Part shown: in pieces, positions 29,748 to 37,825 of the stretch
How the letters are laid out: each line of letters opens with the position of its first letter
Numbering within the stretch: the first letter of the stretch is position 1
Source: Gordonia sp. PDNC005
GTDB taxonomy: Bacteria; Actinomycetota; Actinomycetes; Mycobacteriales; Mycobacteriaceae
Reading direction: 5' to 3'
Length of the DNA: 64,000 nucleotides
Assembly (NCBI RefSeq): GCF_016919385.1
Contig: NZ_CP070351.1
Coordinates: forward strand, 2,728,001-2,792,000
Program-made: the position numbers and the translations under genes
Notes under the pieces: model-generated
Seen by the model: only the letters and a program-made list of their open reading frames with translations
The model's database searches: none
Told to the model about the DNA's origin: nothing

Positions 29748-31115
29748 ATGACAACCAACACCGAGCCCCGCGACACGTCGTCCGTCGGCAACGCACCCCA
29801 CAAGCGCAGCGCCATCGGAGCCGCGATGCGCGTCTTGACCGCCATCACAGGATCCGACCTGGCCGAGAAGTACGGCCTGCGCGAACCGATCAACCGCGTG
29901 GCCTACGAGGCCACCAAGACCGGTTTCAAGACCCTCGGTGCCGCGAACCGCGCGTTCACGCAGGTCGCAGGTGGTGGCAAGCCGCAGCGCCCGGCCACCT
30001 CGTCCAAGGGATTCTTCAACCTGAACCCTGACGACGAGCAGGCGATGATCGCCGAGACCGTCAAGGATTTCTCCACCGAGATCCTGCGTCCGGCCGCGTA
30101 CGACGCCGACAACGCCGCCACCGCTCCCGAGGACATCCTCAAGCGCTCGGCCGAACTCGGCATCACGATGATCAACGTGCCCGAAGAACTCGACGGCGCA
30201 GCCACCGATCGCAACGTCGTAACCAACGCCCTCGTCGCCGAGGCCATGGCGTACGGCGACATGGGCCTCGCCGTGCCGCTGCTCGCACCGAGCGGTGTCG
30301 CGACCACCCTGACCAACTTCGGCAGCGACGGCCAGCAGCGCACGTACCTCCCCGACTACGCGGGCGAGAACGTCCCGACGTCGGCCGTCGTCATCGCCGA
30401 GCCGCGTCCGCTGTTCGACGCCTTCGCGCTTCAGACCAAGGCCACCCGCGCACCGAGCGGCTACCGCCTCAACGGCGTGAAGAGCTTCGTGCCCGCCGCC
30501 GGCAGCTCCGAGCTGTTCATCGTCGGCGCACAGCTCGACGGTCGTCCGGCGCTGTTCATCGTCGAATCCGACACCAAGGGCCTCTCCGTCGAGGCCGACC
30601 CGGGCATGGGTCTGCGCGCCGCGGGCATGGGTCGCCTGATCCTCGACGACGTGTCGGTGCCGGCCACCGCTCTGCTCGGTGAGGTCGAGGGTGACGAGGC
30701 AGCCGCCGCGTACCGCGACGTGGTACGCCTGTCTCGCCTCGGCTGGTCGGCGCTCGCAGTCGGCACCGCGACCGCGATGCTCGACTACGTGGTCCCCTAC
30801 GTCAACGAGCGCGAGGCCTTCGGCGAGCCGATCTCCAACCGCCAGGCCGTGGCGTTCATGGTCGCGAACATGGCCACCGAGATCGACGGTCTGCGTCTGG
30901 TGACGCTCCGCGGCGCATCGCGCGCCGAGCAGGGCCTCTCGTTCGCTCGCGAGGCCGCGCTCGCGCGCAAGCTGACCATCGACAAGGGCCTGCAGATCGG
31001 CCTCGACGGCGTGCAGTTGCTCGGCGGCCACGGCTTCACCAAGGAGCACCCGGTGGAGCGCTGGTACCGCGATCTGCGCGGCGCGGGCATCGGCGAGGGC
31101 GTCATCGTCCTCTGA
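29748..31115 (+). CDS. fadE24: acyl-CoA dehydrogenase, FadE24-like
   Basis: 455 residues from the ATG at 29748 (GAGGAT upstream). An extended N-terminal region (about 75 residues) precedes the acyl-CoA dehydrogenase fold: helical domain, beta domain with G-V-K-S-F-V-P, and C-terminal helical domain with Q-L-L-G-G-H-G-F-T-K-E-H-P-V-E-R-W-Y-R-D-L-R. It should oxidise an acyl-CoA at the alpha-beta bond using FAD. It is paired with a second dehydrogenase 31 bases downstream; such pairs can form heterotetramers (inference). Control by the tandem palindrome upstream is likely. Confidence 0.87.
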   Translation: MTTNTEPRDTSSVGNAPHKRSAIGAAMRVLTAITGSDLAEKYGLREPINRVAYEATKTGFKTLGAANRAFTQVAGGGKPQRPATSSKGFFNLNPDDEQAMIAETVKDFSTEILRPAAYDADNAATAPEDILKRSAELGITMINVPEELDGAATDRNVVTNALVAEAMAYGDMGLAVPLLAPSGVATTLTNFGSDGQQRTYLPDYAGENVPTSAVVIAEPRPLFDAFALQTKATRAPSGYRLNGVKSFVPAAGSSELFIVGAQLDGRPALFIVESDTKGLSVEADPGMGLRAAGMGRLILDDVSVPATALLGEVEGDEAAAAYRDVVRLSRLGWSALAVGTATAMLDYVVPYVNEREAFGEPISNRQAVAFMVANMATEIDGLRLVTLRGASRAEQGLSFAREAALARKLTIDKGLQIGLDGVQLLGGHGFTKEHPVERWYRDLRGAGIGEGVIVL

Positions 31116-31146
31116 CGGACGACGACCTGAGAAGGAGCAGCCTCAC

Positions 31147-32367
31147 ATGGCAATCAATCTTGAACTCCCGAAGAAGCTCGAGCCGACGATCGACCAGGCC
31201 CGCCAGGCGGCCCTGCAGATCTTCCGCCCGATCAGCCGCAAGTACGACCTCGCCGAGCACGAGTACCCGGTAGAGCTCGACACCCTCGCCAACCTGTACA
31301 ACGGCCTCGCCGCCGCTGGCCAGGCCGGCGCAGGCGCCGCGGGCGGCCGCGGTGACGCGAACAAGGAACGTCCCGAGGGCTACAACGCCAACGGCGGCAA
31401 CATGCAGTCGGTGCTCAACGCCCTGTGGGCGTCGTACGGCGACGTCGGCCTGATGCTGTCGATCCCTTACCAGGGCCTCGGCAACGCAGCCATCGCCGCC
31501 GTCGCCACCGACGAGCAGATCGAGGAGATGGGCGGCGAGGTGTGGGCCTCGATGGCCATCACCGAGCCGAGCTTCGGATCCGACTCGGCGGCGGTCACCA
31601 CGACCGCCGTTCGAGATGGCGACGAGTACGTGCTCAACGGTGAGAAGATCTTCGTCACCGCGGGTTCGCGCGCATCGCACATCGTGGTGTGGGCGTCCGT
31701 GGACCGAAGCCTCGGACGCGCCGCGATCAAGAGCTTCGTGGTCCCCCGCAAGCATCCCGGTGTGACGATCGCGCGGCTCGAGCACAAGCTCGGCATCCGT
31801 GCGTCCGACACCGCCGTGATCCGCTTCGAGGACTGCCGCATCCCCGCCACGTTCTTGCTCGGCTCGCCGGAGGTGGACGTCAAGAAGGGCTTCGGCGGGG
31901 TCATGCAGACCTTCGACAACACCCGGCCGATGGTGGCGGCGATGGCCGTCGGCGTCGGACGGGCCGCACTCGAGGAGCTACGCAAGCTGCTCGAGGACGC
32001 CGGCATCGAGATCGACTACGACCGCCCGGCGGCCGATCAACCCGCCGCCGCGGCGGAGTTCATTCGCCTGGAGTCCGACTGGGAGGCCGCATACCTTCTG
32101 TCGCTCCGTGCGGCGTGGATGGCCGACAACAAGATGCCGAACTCTCTCGAGGCGTCGATGAGTAAGGCCAAGGCGGGTCGCACCGGCACCGATGTGACCA
32201 ACAAGGCCGTCGAGCTCGCGTCGACCCTCGGCTACTCGCAGCGCACGCTCCTGGAGAAGTGGGCTCGCGACTCGAAGATCCTCGACATCTTCGAGGGCAC
32301 GCAGCAGATCCAGCAGCTGATCATCGCTCGCCGTGTGCTCGGGAAGAGCAGTTCTGAGCTGAAGTAG
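31147..32367 (+). CDS. fadE23: acyl-CoA dehydrogenase, FadE23-like
   Basis: 406 residues. Features: M-A-I-T-E-P-S-F-G-S-D-S-A-A-V (flavin and substrate region), the beta domain with L-N-G-E-K-I-F-V-T-A-G, and the C-terminal F-E-G-T-Q-Q-I-Q-Q-L-I-I-A-R-R, where the family keeps its FAD-binding residues. GAAGGAGCAG precedes the ATG. With FadE24 it forms a two-gene unit. Gene order with the hisN-like gene nearby matches what I recall of M. tuberculosis Rv3137-Rv3140, though M. tuberculosis has an extra gene between. Confidence 0.87.
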   Translation: MAINLELPKKLEPTIDQARQAALQIFRPISRKYDLAEHEYPVELDTLANLYNGLAAAGQAGAGAAGGRGDANKERPEGYNANGGNMQSVLNALWASYGDVGLMLSIPYQGLGNAAIAAVATDEQIEEMGGEVWASMAITEPSFGSDSAAVTTTAVRDGDEYVLNGEKIFVTAGSRASHIVVWASVDRSLGRAAIKSFVVPRKHPGVTIARLEHKLGIRASDTAVIRFEDCRIPATFLLGSPEVDVKKGFGGVMQTFDNTRPMVAAMAVGVGRAALEELRKLLEDAGIEIDYDRPAADQPAAAAEFIRLESDWEAAYLLSLRAAWMADNKMPNSLEASMSKAKAGRTGTDVTNKAVELASTLGYSQRTLLEKWARDSKILDIFEGTQQIQQLIIARRVLGKSSSELK

Positions 32368-32379
32368 CAGTATCTGTTT

Positions 32380-32451
32380 GTAAAAGAATCACCGATCCAC
32401 GAGAAAACAGCCGATCTCGGCCGCACCTCATCGGATCGGTGATTCTTTTAC
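32380..32451. terminator. long inverted repeat between fadE23 and the Lrp gene
   Basis: A perfect 19-bp inverted repeat (32380-32398 and 32433-32451) encloses 34 bases that contain a further small hairpin, GCCGA-TC-TCGGC. Each arm ends in a TTCTTTT run, so it can work in both directions. It includes the stop codon of the convergent Lrp gene. Confidence 0.75.
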
Positions 32452-32888
32452 GAGGTTCCCTTGAGGACCTTCATCGTCATCCTGGAGTCGAGCCGGGCGA
32501 TCGCCGGGTCGCCCATGAGGTCGGCCGTCACCCATCGCTCGTATTCGGCGGTGTCACGCACCCGGACGCGGATCAGATAGTCGGGCAGCCCGAACATCCG
32601 CCGTAGTTCGACCACGCTGTCCATGGCCGCCACCCGACTCTCGAAGTCGCGGACCGTCTCCCAGTCCTTCGCCACAAGCTCGGCATTGACGATCACCTCC
32701 AATCCGAGTCCCATCGCGTTGTGATCGACCACCGCGGAGTAGCCGCGGATCACCCCGTCAGCTTCGAGGCGTCGGACGCGACGCAGACACGGAGCCGCCG
32801 TCAGGCCCACCCGTGAAGCCAGTTCCTGATTCGTCACGCGACCGTCTCGCTGCAACTCTCTGATTATGGCTCGATCCAAAGCATCCAC
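32448..32888 (-). CDS. Lrp/AsnC family transcriptional regulator
   Basis: 146 residues. The N-terminal helix-turn-helix opens with D-A-L-D-R-A-I-I-R-E-L-Q-R-D-G-R, then L-A-S-R-V-G-L-T-A-A-P-C-L-R-R-V-R-R-L, a standard AsnC DNA-binding domain. It is followed by the RAM ligand domain. Divergent from azlC with 80 bases between, it very likely controls export of branched-chain amino acids in response to one of them. Confidence 0.93.
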   Translation of the reverse strand: MDALDRAIIRELQRDGRVTNQELASRVGLTAAPCLRRVRRLEADGVIRGYSAVVDHNAMGLGLEVIVNAELVAKDWETVRDFESRVAAMDSVVELRRMFGLPDYLIRVRVRDTAEYERWVTADLMGDPAIARLDSRMTMKVLKGTS

Positions 32889-32897
32889 GGTTCAATT

Positions 32898-32907
32898 ATT
32901 GCGCAAT
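32898..32907. promoter_or_regulatory. Lrp-type operator core
   Basis: A palindrome ATTGCGCAAT lies just upstream of the Lrp gene start, and a half copy ATTGCG occurs at 32939, close to the azlC promoter. Both lie in the divergent gap, as expected for a regulator acting on both genes. Confidence 0.5.
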
Positions 32908-32968
32908 GACACGGCTCTACGCCAGAACACGACAGCACATTGCGAGTGATAATTCCTAGAATTGCTGC

Positions 32969-33685
32969 ATGAAGAACGTTCGTCTCCCCGAAGGTCTGAC
33001 GCCGGCCGCGAAGGCCGCGGGTGTGGTCTGGCTCGGCCTGTTCGCCCTCGGCCTCGGTTTCGGAGTCCTCACGCGCACAACGGGATTCGACTGGTGGGTG
33101 GCGCCGATCATGTCGGCGGTGATTTTCGCCGGGTCGGCAGAGTTCATCCTCGTGGGATTGTTCGCAGTCGCCACTCCCCTGGCGGTGATCGCCGCGACCG
33201 CGGCCCTGGTGAACTCCCGGCATCTCTTCTACGGGCTGTCGTTCCCGGTCCACAAGCTTCGCGGGCGTGGCGCCAAGACGTACGGCGTGTACGCACTCGT
33301 CGACGAGGCGTACGTGATGGCGACATCACCCGCGGGCGCCGCATGGTCTGGACGTCAGCTCGTGTGGACCCAGGCGGGTCTGCACGTGTCGTGGGTGCTC
33401 GGCGCACTCACCGGGTCACTCGCCGGACCAACACTGCTCAGCGGCCTGTCCGGGCTCGACTTCGTCCTGACCGCGCTGTTCCTGATTCTCGCCGTCGACG
33501 CAGTGGACGCCTCGCGCGACGCGGCGACCGCGACGATCGCCGTCGTGGCGGGCGTCGTCGCCCATCTGATCGCGCCCGAGGCGATGCTGATCGTCGCCAT
33601 CTCCCTGTTCACCGTTGGAATCCTGGTTCGCTACGGAGCGAGGGAACACGTCGCAGCCAAGGAAGGAACGCGCTCGAATGCCTAG
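32969..33685 (+). CDS. azlC: AzlC family branched-chain amino acid exporter subunit
   Basis: 238 residues, with about seven hydrophobic segments and the family's F-A-G-S-A-E-F and N-S-R-H-L-F-Y-G-L-S-F motifs. It pairs with a small AzlD protein to export branched-chain amino acids. The ATG has TAGAAT six bases upstream (leaderless). Its end overlaps azlD by 8 bases. Confidence 0.92.
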   Translation: MKNVRLPEGLTPAAKAAGVVWLGLFALGLGFGVLTRTTGFDWWVAPIMSAVIFAGSAEFILVGLFAVATPLAVIAATAALVNSRHLFYGLSFPVHKLRGRGAKTYGVYALVDEAYVMATSPAGAAWSGRQLVWTQAGLHVSWVLGALTGSLAGPTLLSGLSGLDFVLTALFLILAVDAVDASRDAATATIAVVAGVVAHLIAPEAMLIVAISLFTVGILVRYGAREHVAAKEGTRSNA

Positions 33686-34004
33686 CACCGCCTACTTGAT
33701 CTCGGCGATCGCCGTCACGGCTGCGATCACGTTCGCGCTGCGTGCCGCACCGTTCGCACTGCCGCAGAGCATGCGCGACACTCCGGCGGTCAGGTTCCTG
33801 CGCACCGCGATGCCCGCGGGCGCAGTGCTCATCCTCGCGTTGTACTGCCTCCTCAAGGTCGACCTCGGGTCCCCGCGACACGGCCTCCCGGAGGCGATCG
33901 GCGCCGCGGTGACGATCGGCGTCCATCTGTGGCGCCGAAATCTGCTGCTCTCGCTGGTTCTCGGCACTGCGACATGCGTGGTGCTGAGCTCCGTCACCTT
34001 CTGA
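33678..34004 (+). CDS. azlD: AzlD family small exporter subunit
   Basis: 108 residues with four hydrophobic segments, including R-A-A-P-F-A-L-P and a final H-L-W-R-R-N-L-L-L-S-L-V-L-G typical of AzlD. The ATG at 33678 lies inside the azlC end and follows AAGGAAGGAACG, giving coupled translation. It works with AzlC in the membrane. Confidence 0.9.
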   Translation: MPSTAYLISAIAVTAAITFALRAAPFALPQSMRDTPAVRFLRTAMPAGAVLILALYCLLKVDLGSPRHGLPEAIGAAVTIGVHLWRRNLLLSLVLGTATCVVLSSVTF

Positions 34005-34086
34005 GCCTCTTGTGCGCTGAAGCACACCGGCGTATTCTCCTCTCAATTCTGAAATGTTTATGTTTCACAATGAAGGGGAGAATGTC

Positions 34087-35469
34087 ATGCGCGTGAAGAA
34101 GGCGATCGCATGCCTGGTGGCGGCCACCGCTGGAGTGTCGCTCATCGCGGCGCCGGCGGCGGCCGCGCCGTCGTCCGTCCGGGTGGCTCCGGCACCACTG
34201 GTGCCGCTGCCGCAGGAACTGGACTCGAGTTTCTATCGGCCCGCCCAGTCGCGGGTCGCAGCAGCTGCGCCAGGCGAGATCCTCGGAGCCCGACGGATCA
34301 ATGCGGCGAACTTCGGCGTCGCGCCGCTCAACGTCGACGCCTGGCAGTTGTCGTTCCGGTCCACCGACACCAGTGGTCGGCCCATTCCCGCCGTCACCAC
34401 GATCCTGAAGCCGCGCGGCGCGACGAAGGGTCCGCGCAAGGTGATCTCGATGCAGATCGCCGAGGACTCGACCGCGGGCTACTGCTCGACGTCGTACGCG
34501 GTTCAGCACCTCAACGCGAGTCCCCTGCTGGGGCAGGTGGTGGCGCCGGCGGAACTGTTGGTCGGACAAGGCTTTCTCGCACAGGGCTACGCGCTCGTCC
34601 TGCCGGACCATGAAGGGCCGAACCACGCGTACGCCGCAGGCCCGCTCGGTGCGCGGATCACACTGGACAGCCTGCGTGCCGCGAAGCAGTTCGCGCCGTC
34701 GACCATCACCGACGCGTCTCCGATCGGCCTGTACGGATACTCCGGGGGCGCCATCGTCACCGGCCATACCGCCGAACTGAAGCAGTCGTATGCACCCGAG
34801 CTGAACATCGTGGGCGCTGCGGAAGGCGGCGTGCCCGCCGACCTCGGTTCACTGTTGCGCACCGCGCAGAACGGCGCCACCAGCGGTCTGGTGCTCGGTG
34901 CCGTTTTTGGCCTGGCCCGCGAGTACAAGTACTTCGACACGTTCCTCGACCGTCGACTGAATCCGCTCGGCAAAGGGCTGCGCGACCTGAAGGGGCCACT
35001 CTGCGTGCAGTATCAGGCCGCGACGTTCCCGTTCCTCAACAACATCGGGCTCATCGACTGGCCGGGCGGCGCGCTCAACGCGCCGAGCGTCAAGCGGCTG
35101 CTGGTCGACACCAGGATGGGGCGCGCCCGCCCGGACGTCCCGATGTACATCTGGAACTCGCAGCTCGACGAGATCGTCCCGGTCGGCCAGGTGAACACAC
35201 TGGTGAAGAAGTACTGCGCCGCACCGGGCCCGTCGATCACGTATACCCGGGATCACCTGTCCGAGCACATCATCGGCGAGGTCGCCGGTGCGCCCATGGC
35301 GTTCCTGTGGCTGAAGGACCGTCTCGACGGAAAGCCTGCGGTGCCCGGCTGCACCACACGCGACGAACTGTCGATGACCACCGACGCCAAGTGGTGGCCC
35401 ACGTTCTCCCGAACCATCGGGACCGACCTCGCGGCACTGTTCGGCGCGGCGATCGGGCGCGGCAAGTAG
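34087..35469 (+). CDS. secreted lipase of the LIP (secretory lipase) family
   Basis: 460 residues with a Sec signal peptide (about residues 1-27, ending A-P-A-A-A-A). The hydrolase core has nucleophile G-Y-S219-G-G-A, acidic residue in N-S-Q-L-D-E-I-V-P, and the histidine around D-H-L-S-E-H. Length and the W-x-x-D-R-L-D-G-K-P-A ending match the secretory triacylglycerol lipase family common in mycolic-acid bacteria. GGGGAGAATGTC precedes the start, preferred over an upstream in-frame ATG at 34054 because it begins the signal peptide. A TetR gene follows 9 bases later. Confidence 0.88.
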   Translation: MRVKKAIACLVAATAGVSLIAAPAAAAPSSVRVAPAPLVPLPQELDSSFYRPAQSRVAAAAPGEILGARRINAANFGVAPLNVDAWQLSFRSTDTSGRPIPAVTTILKPRGATKGPRKVISMQIAEDSTAGYCSTSYAVQHLNASPLLGQVVAPAELLVGQGFLAQGYALVLPDHEGPNHAYAAGPLGARITLDSLRAAKQFAPSTITDASPIGLYGYSGGAIVTGHTAELKQSYAPELNIVGAAEGGVPADLGSLLRTAQNGATSGLVLGAVFGLAREYKYFDTFLDRRLNPLGKGLRDLKGPLCVQYQAATFPFLNNIGLIDWPGGALNAPSVKRLLVDTRMGRARPDVPMYIWNSQLDEIVPVGQVNTLVKKYCAAPGPSITYTRDHLSEHIIGEVAGAPMAFLWLKDRLDGKPAVPGCTTRDELSMTTDAKWWPTFSRTIGTDLAALFGAAIGRGK

Positions 35470-35478
35470 TTTGGACGC

Positions 35479-36102
35479 GTGACCGAGTCCAGGAGTTATC
35501 GAGGACAGTCCGTCGACGACCGCCGACGACTGCGCCGCGCCAGGTTCCTGGACTCGGGCCTGCAACTCTTCGGGACGCAGGGGTACACGGGGACGTCCAT
35601 CCCCGCCGTCTGCAAACACGCCGCCCTGTCGTCGCGGCAGTTCTACGAGGTGTTCGCCGACAGGGAGGACCTCCTCAAGGCTCTGTACGACGAGACACAG
35701 GACGCCGCTATGGCGGCGGTCTCCGACGCCATAGCCGCGGAACTCGAGAAACAGTCCACCCTCGAAGAGATGTTCAGCGCGGGCATCACGGCGTTTGTCA
35801 TGTACTACGCCGACAGCCCACAACGCATTCGCGTGAGCTTCATCGAGGTGGTCGGTGTGAGCCCGGCATTCGAGGCGCACCGTCGCGAACGCAGGCTCCG
35901 GTGGGCCTCGTTGCTGGCTGCTGTGTCCGAGCGTGGAGCCCAGCAGGGCATGGACGTGACCGCGACGGACCCACTCGCCTGGGCCGCCTATCTGGGCGCG
36001 GTCAACGCCGCCATCGTCGAGCACTCGGAGGTCCCGTCGACCACCGTTGACGACGTGATGCGTGTGATGCGTCGAATGCTCAGGCCCGGCGTACTCGGCT
36101 GA
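35479..36102 (+). CDS. TetR family regulator between two lipase genes
   Basis: 207 residues. Helix-turn-helix at about residues 33-60 with T-S-I-P-A-V-C-K-H-A-A-L-S-S-R-Q-F-Y-E-V-F-A-D-R-E. The GTG start has TAGTTT six bases upstream, so it can be transcribed on its own as a leaderless mRNA even though it lies 9 bases after the lipase stop. It is flanked by two lipase genes, which are the natural target candidates. Ligand unknown. Confidence 0.9.
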   Translation: MTESRSYRGQSVDDRRRLRRARFLDSGLQLFGTQGYTGTSIPAVCKHAALSSRQFYEVFADREDLLKALYDETQDAAMAAVSDAIAAELEKQSTLEEMFSAGITAFVMYYADSPQRIRVSFIEVVGVSPAFEAHRRERRLRWASLLAAVSERGAQQGMDVTATDPLAWAAYLGAVNAAIVEHSEVPSTTVDDVMRVMRRMLRPGVLG

Positions 36103-36124
36103 CCGCCCGCCCTATCCTCTAGGG

Positions 36125-37825
36125 ATGACTCGCCACCAGGCCATCAACGGACTCGTCGGCGTCGCCGCCGTCGCGATCGGCGTGGTCTTCGCGCTGCGAC
36201 CATTCGGATCGGTTCCGATCCTCGCGGCCGCGATCGCCGGCGGGCTGATCGTCGCGGGCATCGGCGAGGCGACACGGGCGGCGGACGGCGCGTTACCTCT
36301 CCGCTACGCCGGGGCCGCCGCACTGTTCACCACCGGCGTGGTCCTCCTCGCCTGGCAGGGGCTGTCGATCGTGTCGGTCGCGCTGGTCTCCGGAGTCGGC
36401 CTCGTCGCCTGGGGCGCCACCAGAATCGTCGGAGCGATACGCGGCGACGACGTTGCCACGCGGGTCGCGGACGCTCTGCTCGGCATCGCCGCCATCGCGC
36501 TCGCCGTCACCGCGTTCGCGTGGCCCGGGGTCACGATCTTCGCCGCGACATTCGTCGCAGGCATCGCACTGGTCTGGTTCGGCCTCACCCGCCTGTATCG
36601 CATCGTTCGAGGGCCCTCGGAGACCGCAGGCAGACCGCACCGGGTGCTGCGCCTTGCCACGGCAGTCATCGCTGTCGTCATCGCCGTGCCATTGGCGGTC
36701 GTCTCAATCGGCGTGCATCGCTCGTCGCCGACGCCGGACGACTTCTACTCCGCCCCCCTAGATCCCGCAGCAAAGCCCGGAACACTCCTGCGCACCGAAG
36801 ACTTCCACCGCGACGTCCCCGACGAAGCGCGGGCATGGCGAATCCTGTACACGACCACCCGAGACGACGGAGCCGCCGCGCTGGCGAGCGCCATCGTCGT
36901 CGCTCCGAAGAGCCCGCCGCCAGGCCCTCGCCCGGTGATCGCCTGGGCACACGGCACCACCGGAGCCGCACCCGGTTGCGCGCCGTCCGTGCTCGACCAC
37001 CCGTTCACCGCGGGCGCCACCCCCGCGCTCCCCGAGGTGATCGCGTCGGGCTCGGTGATGGTCGCGACCGACTACACGGGACTCGGCACCGAAGGTCCGA
37101 CGCCGTACCTCATCGGCCAGGGTGAAGCGCGCTCCGTCCTCGACTCGGTGCGCGCAGCCAGAGGCATGTCGCAACTACAGTTGTCACCGCGCACTGTGGT
37201 GTGGGGCCACTCGCAGGGCGGTCACGCCGCGCTGTGGACCGGCATCGTCGCCCCGACGTACGCGCCGGACGTCGAAGTCTCGGGCGTCGCCGCGATGGCG
37301 CCCGCGTCTGATCTGCTCGGACTGGCGGACAAGCTGATGGGGATGACCGGCGGAGCTGTCTTCGGTTCGTACGTCCTCGACGCGTACAGCCGCACGTACG
37401 GCGACATCGACTTCGACGACTACGTCGAACCGCAGGCCCGCCTGCCACTCCATACGATGGCGACCCGCTGTCTGAGCGAACCCGCAGTCGTCGCATCGGT
37501 CATCGAGGCGTTCCTCGTCGGCACCGACCCGTACGGAGGAAGTCTGGACGACGGCCCGTTGAAGCAGCGCCTCATCGAGAACACGCCGTCGGCGAAACTG
37601 ACCATGCCGTTGTTTCTCGCTCAGGGCGACGCCGACGACCTGATCAGTCCGGCAGGCCAACAGTCGTTCGCGGCTCGTCAGCGCTCGGTCGGCACCGACG
37701 TCGACTTCCGGACGTATCCGGGATTGGGACACGTGCCGCTCGTCGAGGCGGGCTCCCCCGCCGTCGACGACTTGCTCGCATGGACCAGGTCGGTGATCGA
37801 CGAGGGCCAGCGGCAGTTCAACTAG
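36125..37825 (+). CDS. lipase fused to an N-terminal HdeD/DUF308-like membrane domain
   Basis: 566 residues. Residues 1-200 contain six or seven membrane helices arranged as repeated pairs (V-G-V-A-A-V-A-I-G-V-V-F-A-L-R-P-F, then A-L-L-G-I-A-A-I-A-L-A-V-T-A-F-A-W-P), as in HdeD/DUF308 proteins. Residues about 205-566 are a secretory-lipase-type alpha/beta hydrolase: nucleophile G-H-S-Q-G-G-H, acidic D-D-L-I-S-P, histidine in G-L-G-H-V-P-L. The enzyme would thus be tethered to the membrane. TATCCT at 36113-36118 lies six bases before the ATG (leaderless). Its stop overlaps that of the convergent synthetase gene by 4 bases. Confidence 0.8.
   Translation: MTRHQAINGLVGVAAVAIGVVFALRPFGSVPILAAAIAGGLIVAGIGEATRAADGALPLRYAGAAALFTTGVVLLAWQGLSIVSVALVSGVGLVAWGATRIVGAIRGDDVATRVADALLGIAAIALAVTAFAWPGVTIFAATFVAGIALVWFGLTRLYRIVRGPSETAGRPHRVLRLATAVIAVVIAVPLAVVSIGVHRSSPTPDDFYSAPLDPAAKPGTLLRTEDFHRDVPDEARAWRILYTTTRDDGAAALASAIVVAPKSPPPGPRPVIAWAHGTTGAAPGCAPSVLDHPFTAGATPALPEVIASGSVMVATDYTGLGTEGPTPYLIGQGEARSVLDSVRAARGMSQLQLSPRTVVWGHSQGGHAALWTGIVAPTYAPDVEVSGVAAMAPASDLLGLADKLMGMTGGAVFGSYVLDAYSRTYGDIDFDDYVEPQARLPLHTMATRCLSEPAVVASVIEAFLVGTDPYGGSLDDGPLKQRLIENTPSAKLTMPLFLAQGDADDLISPAGQQSFAARQRSVGTDVDFRTYPGLGHVPLVEAGSPAVDDLLAWTRSVIDEGQRQFN

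Noticed and set aside
29724..31049. A 441-codon frame antisense to fadE24
   Set aside because: Same reason; the plus-strand acyl-CoA dehydrogenase is unambiguous.
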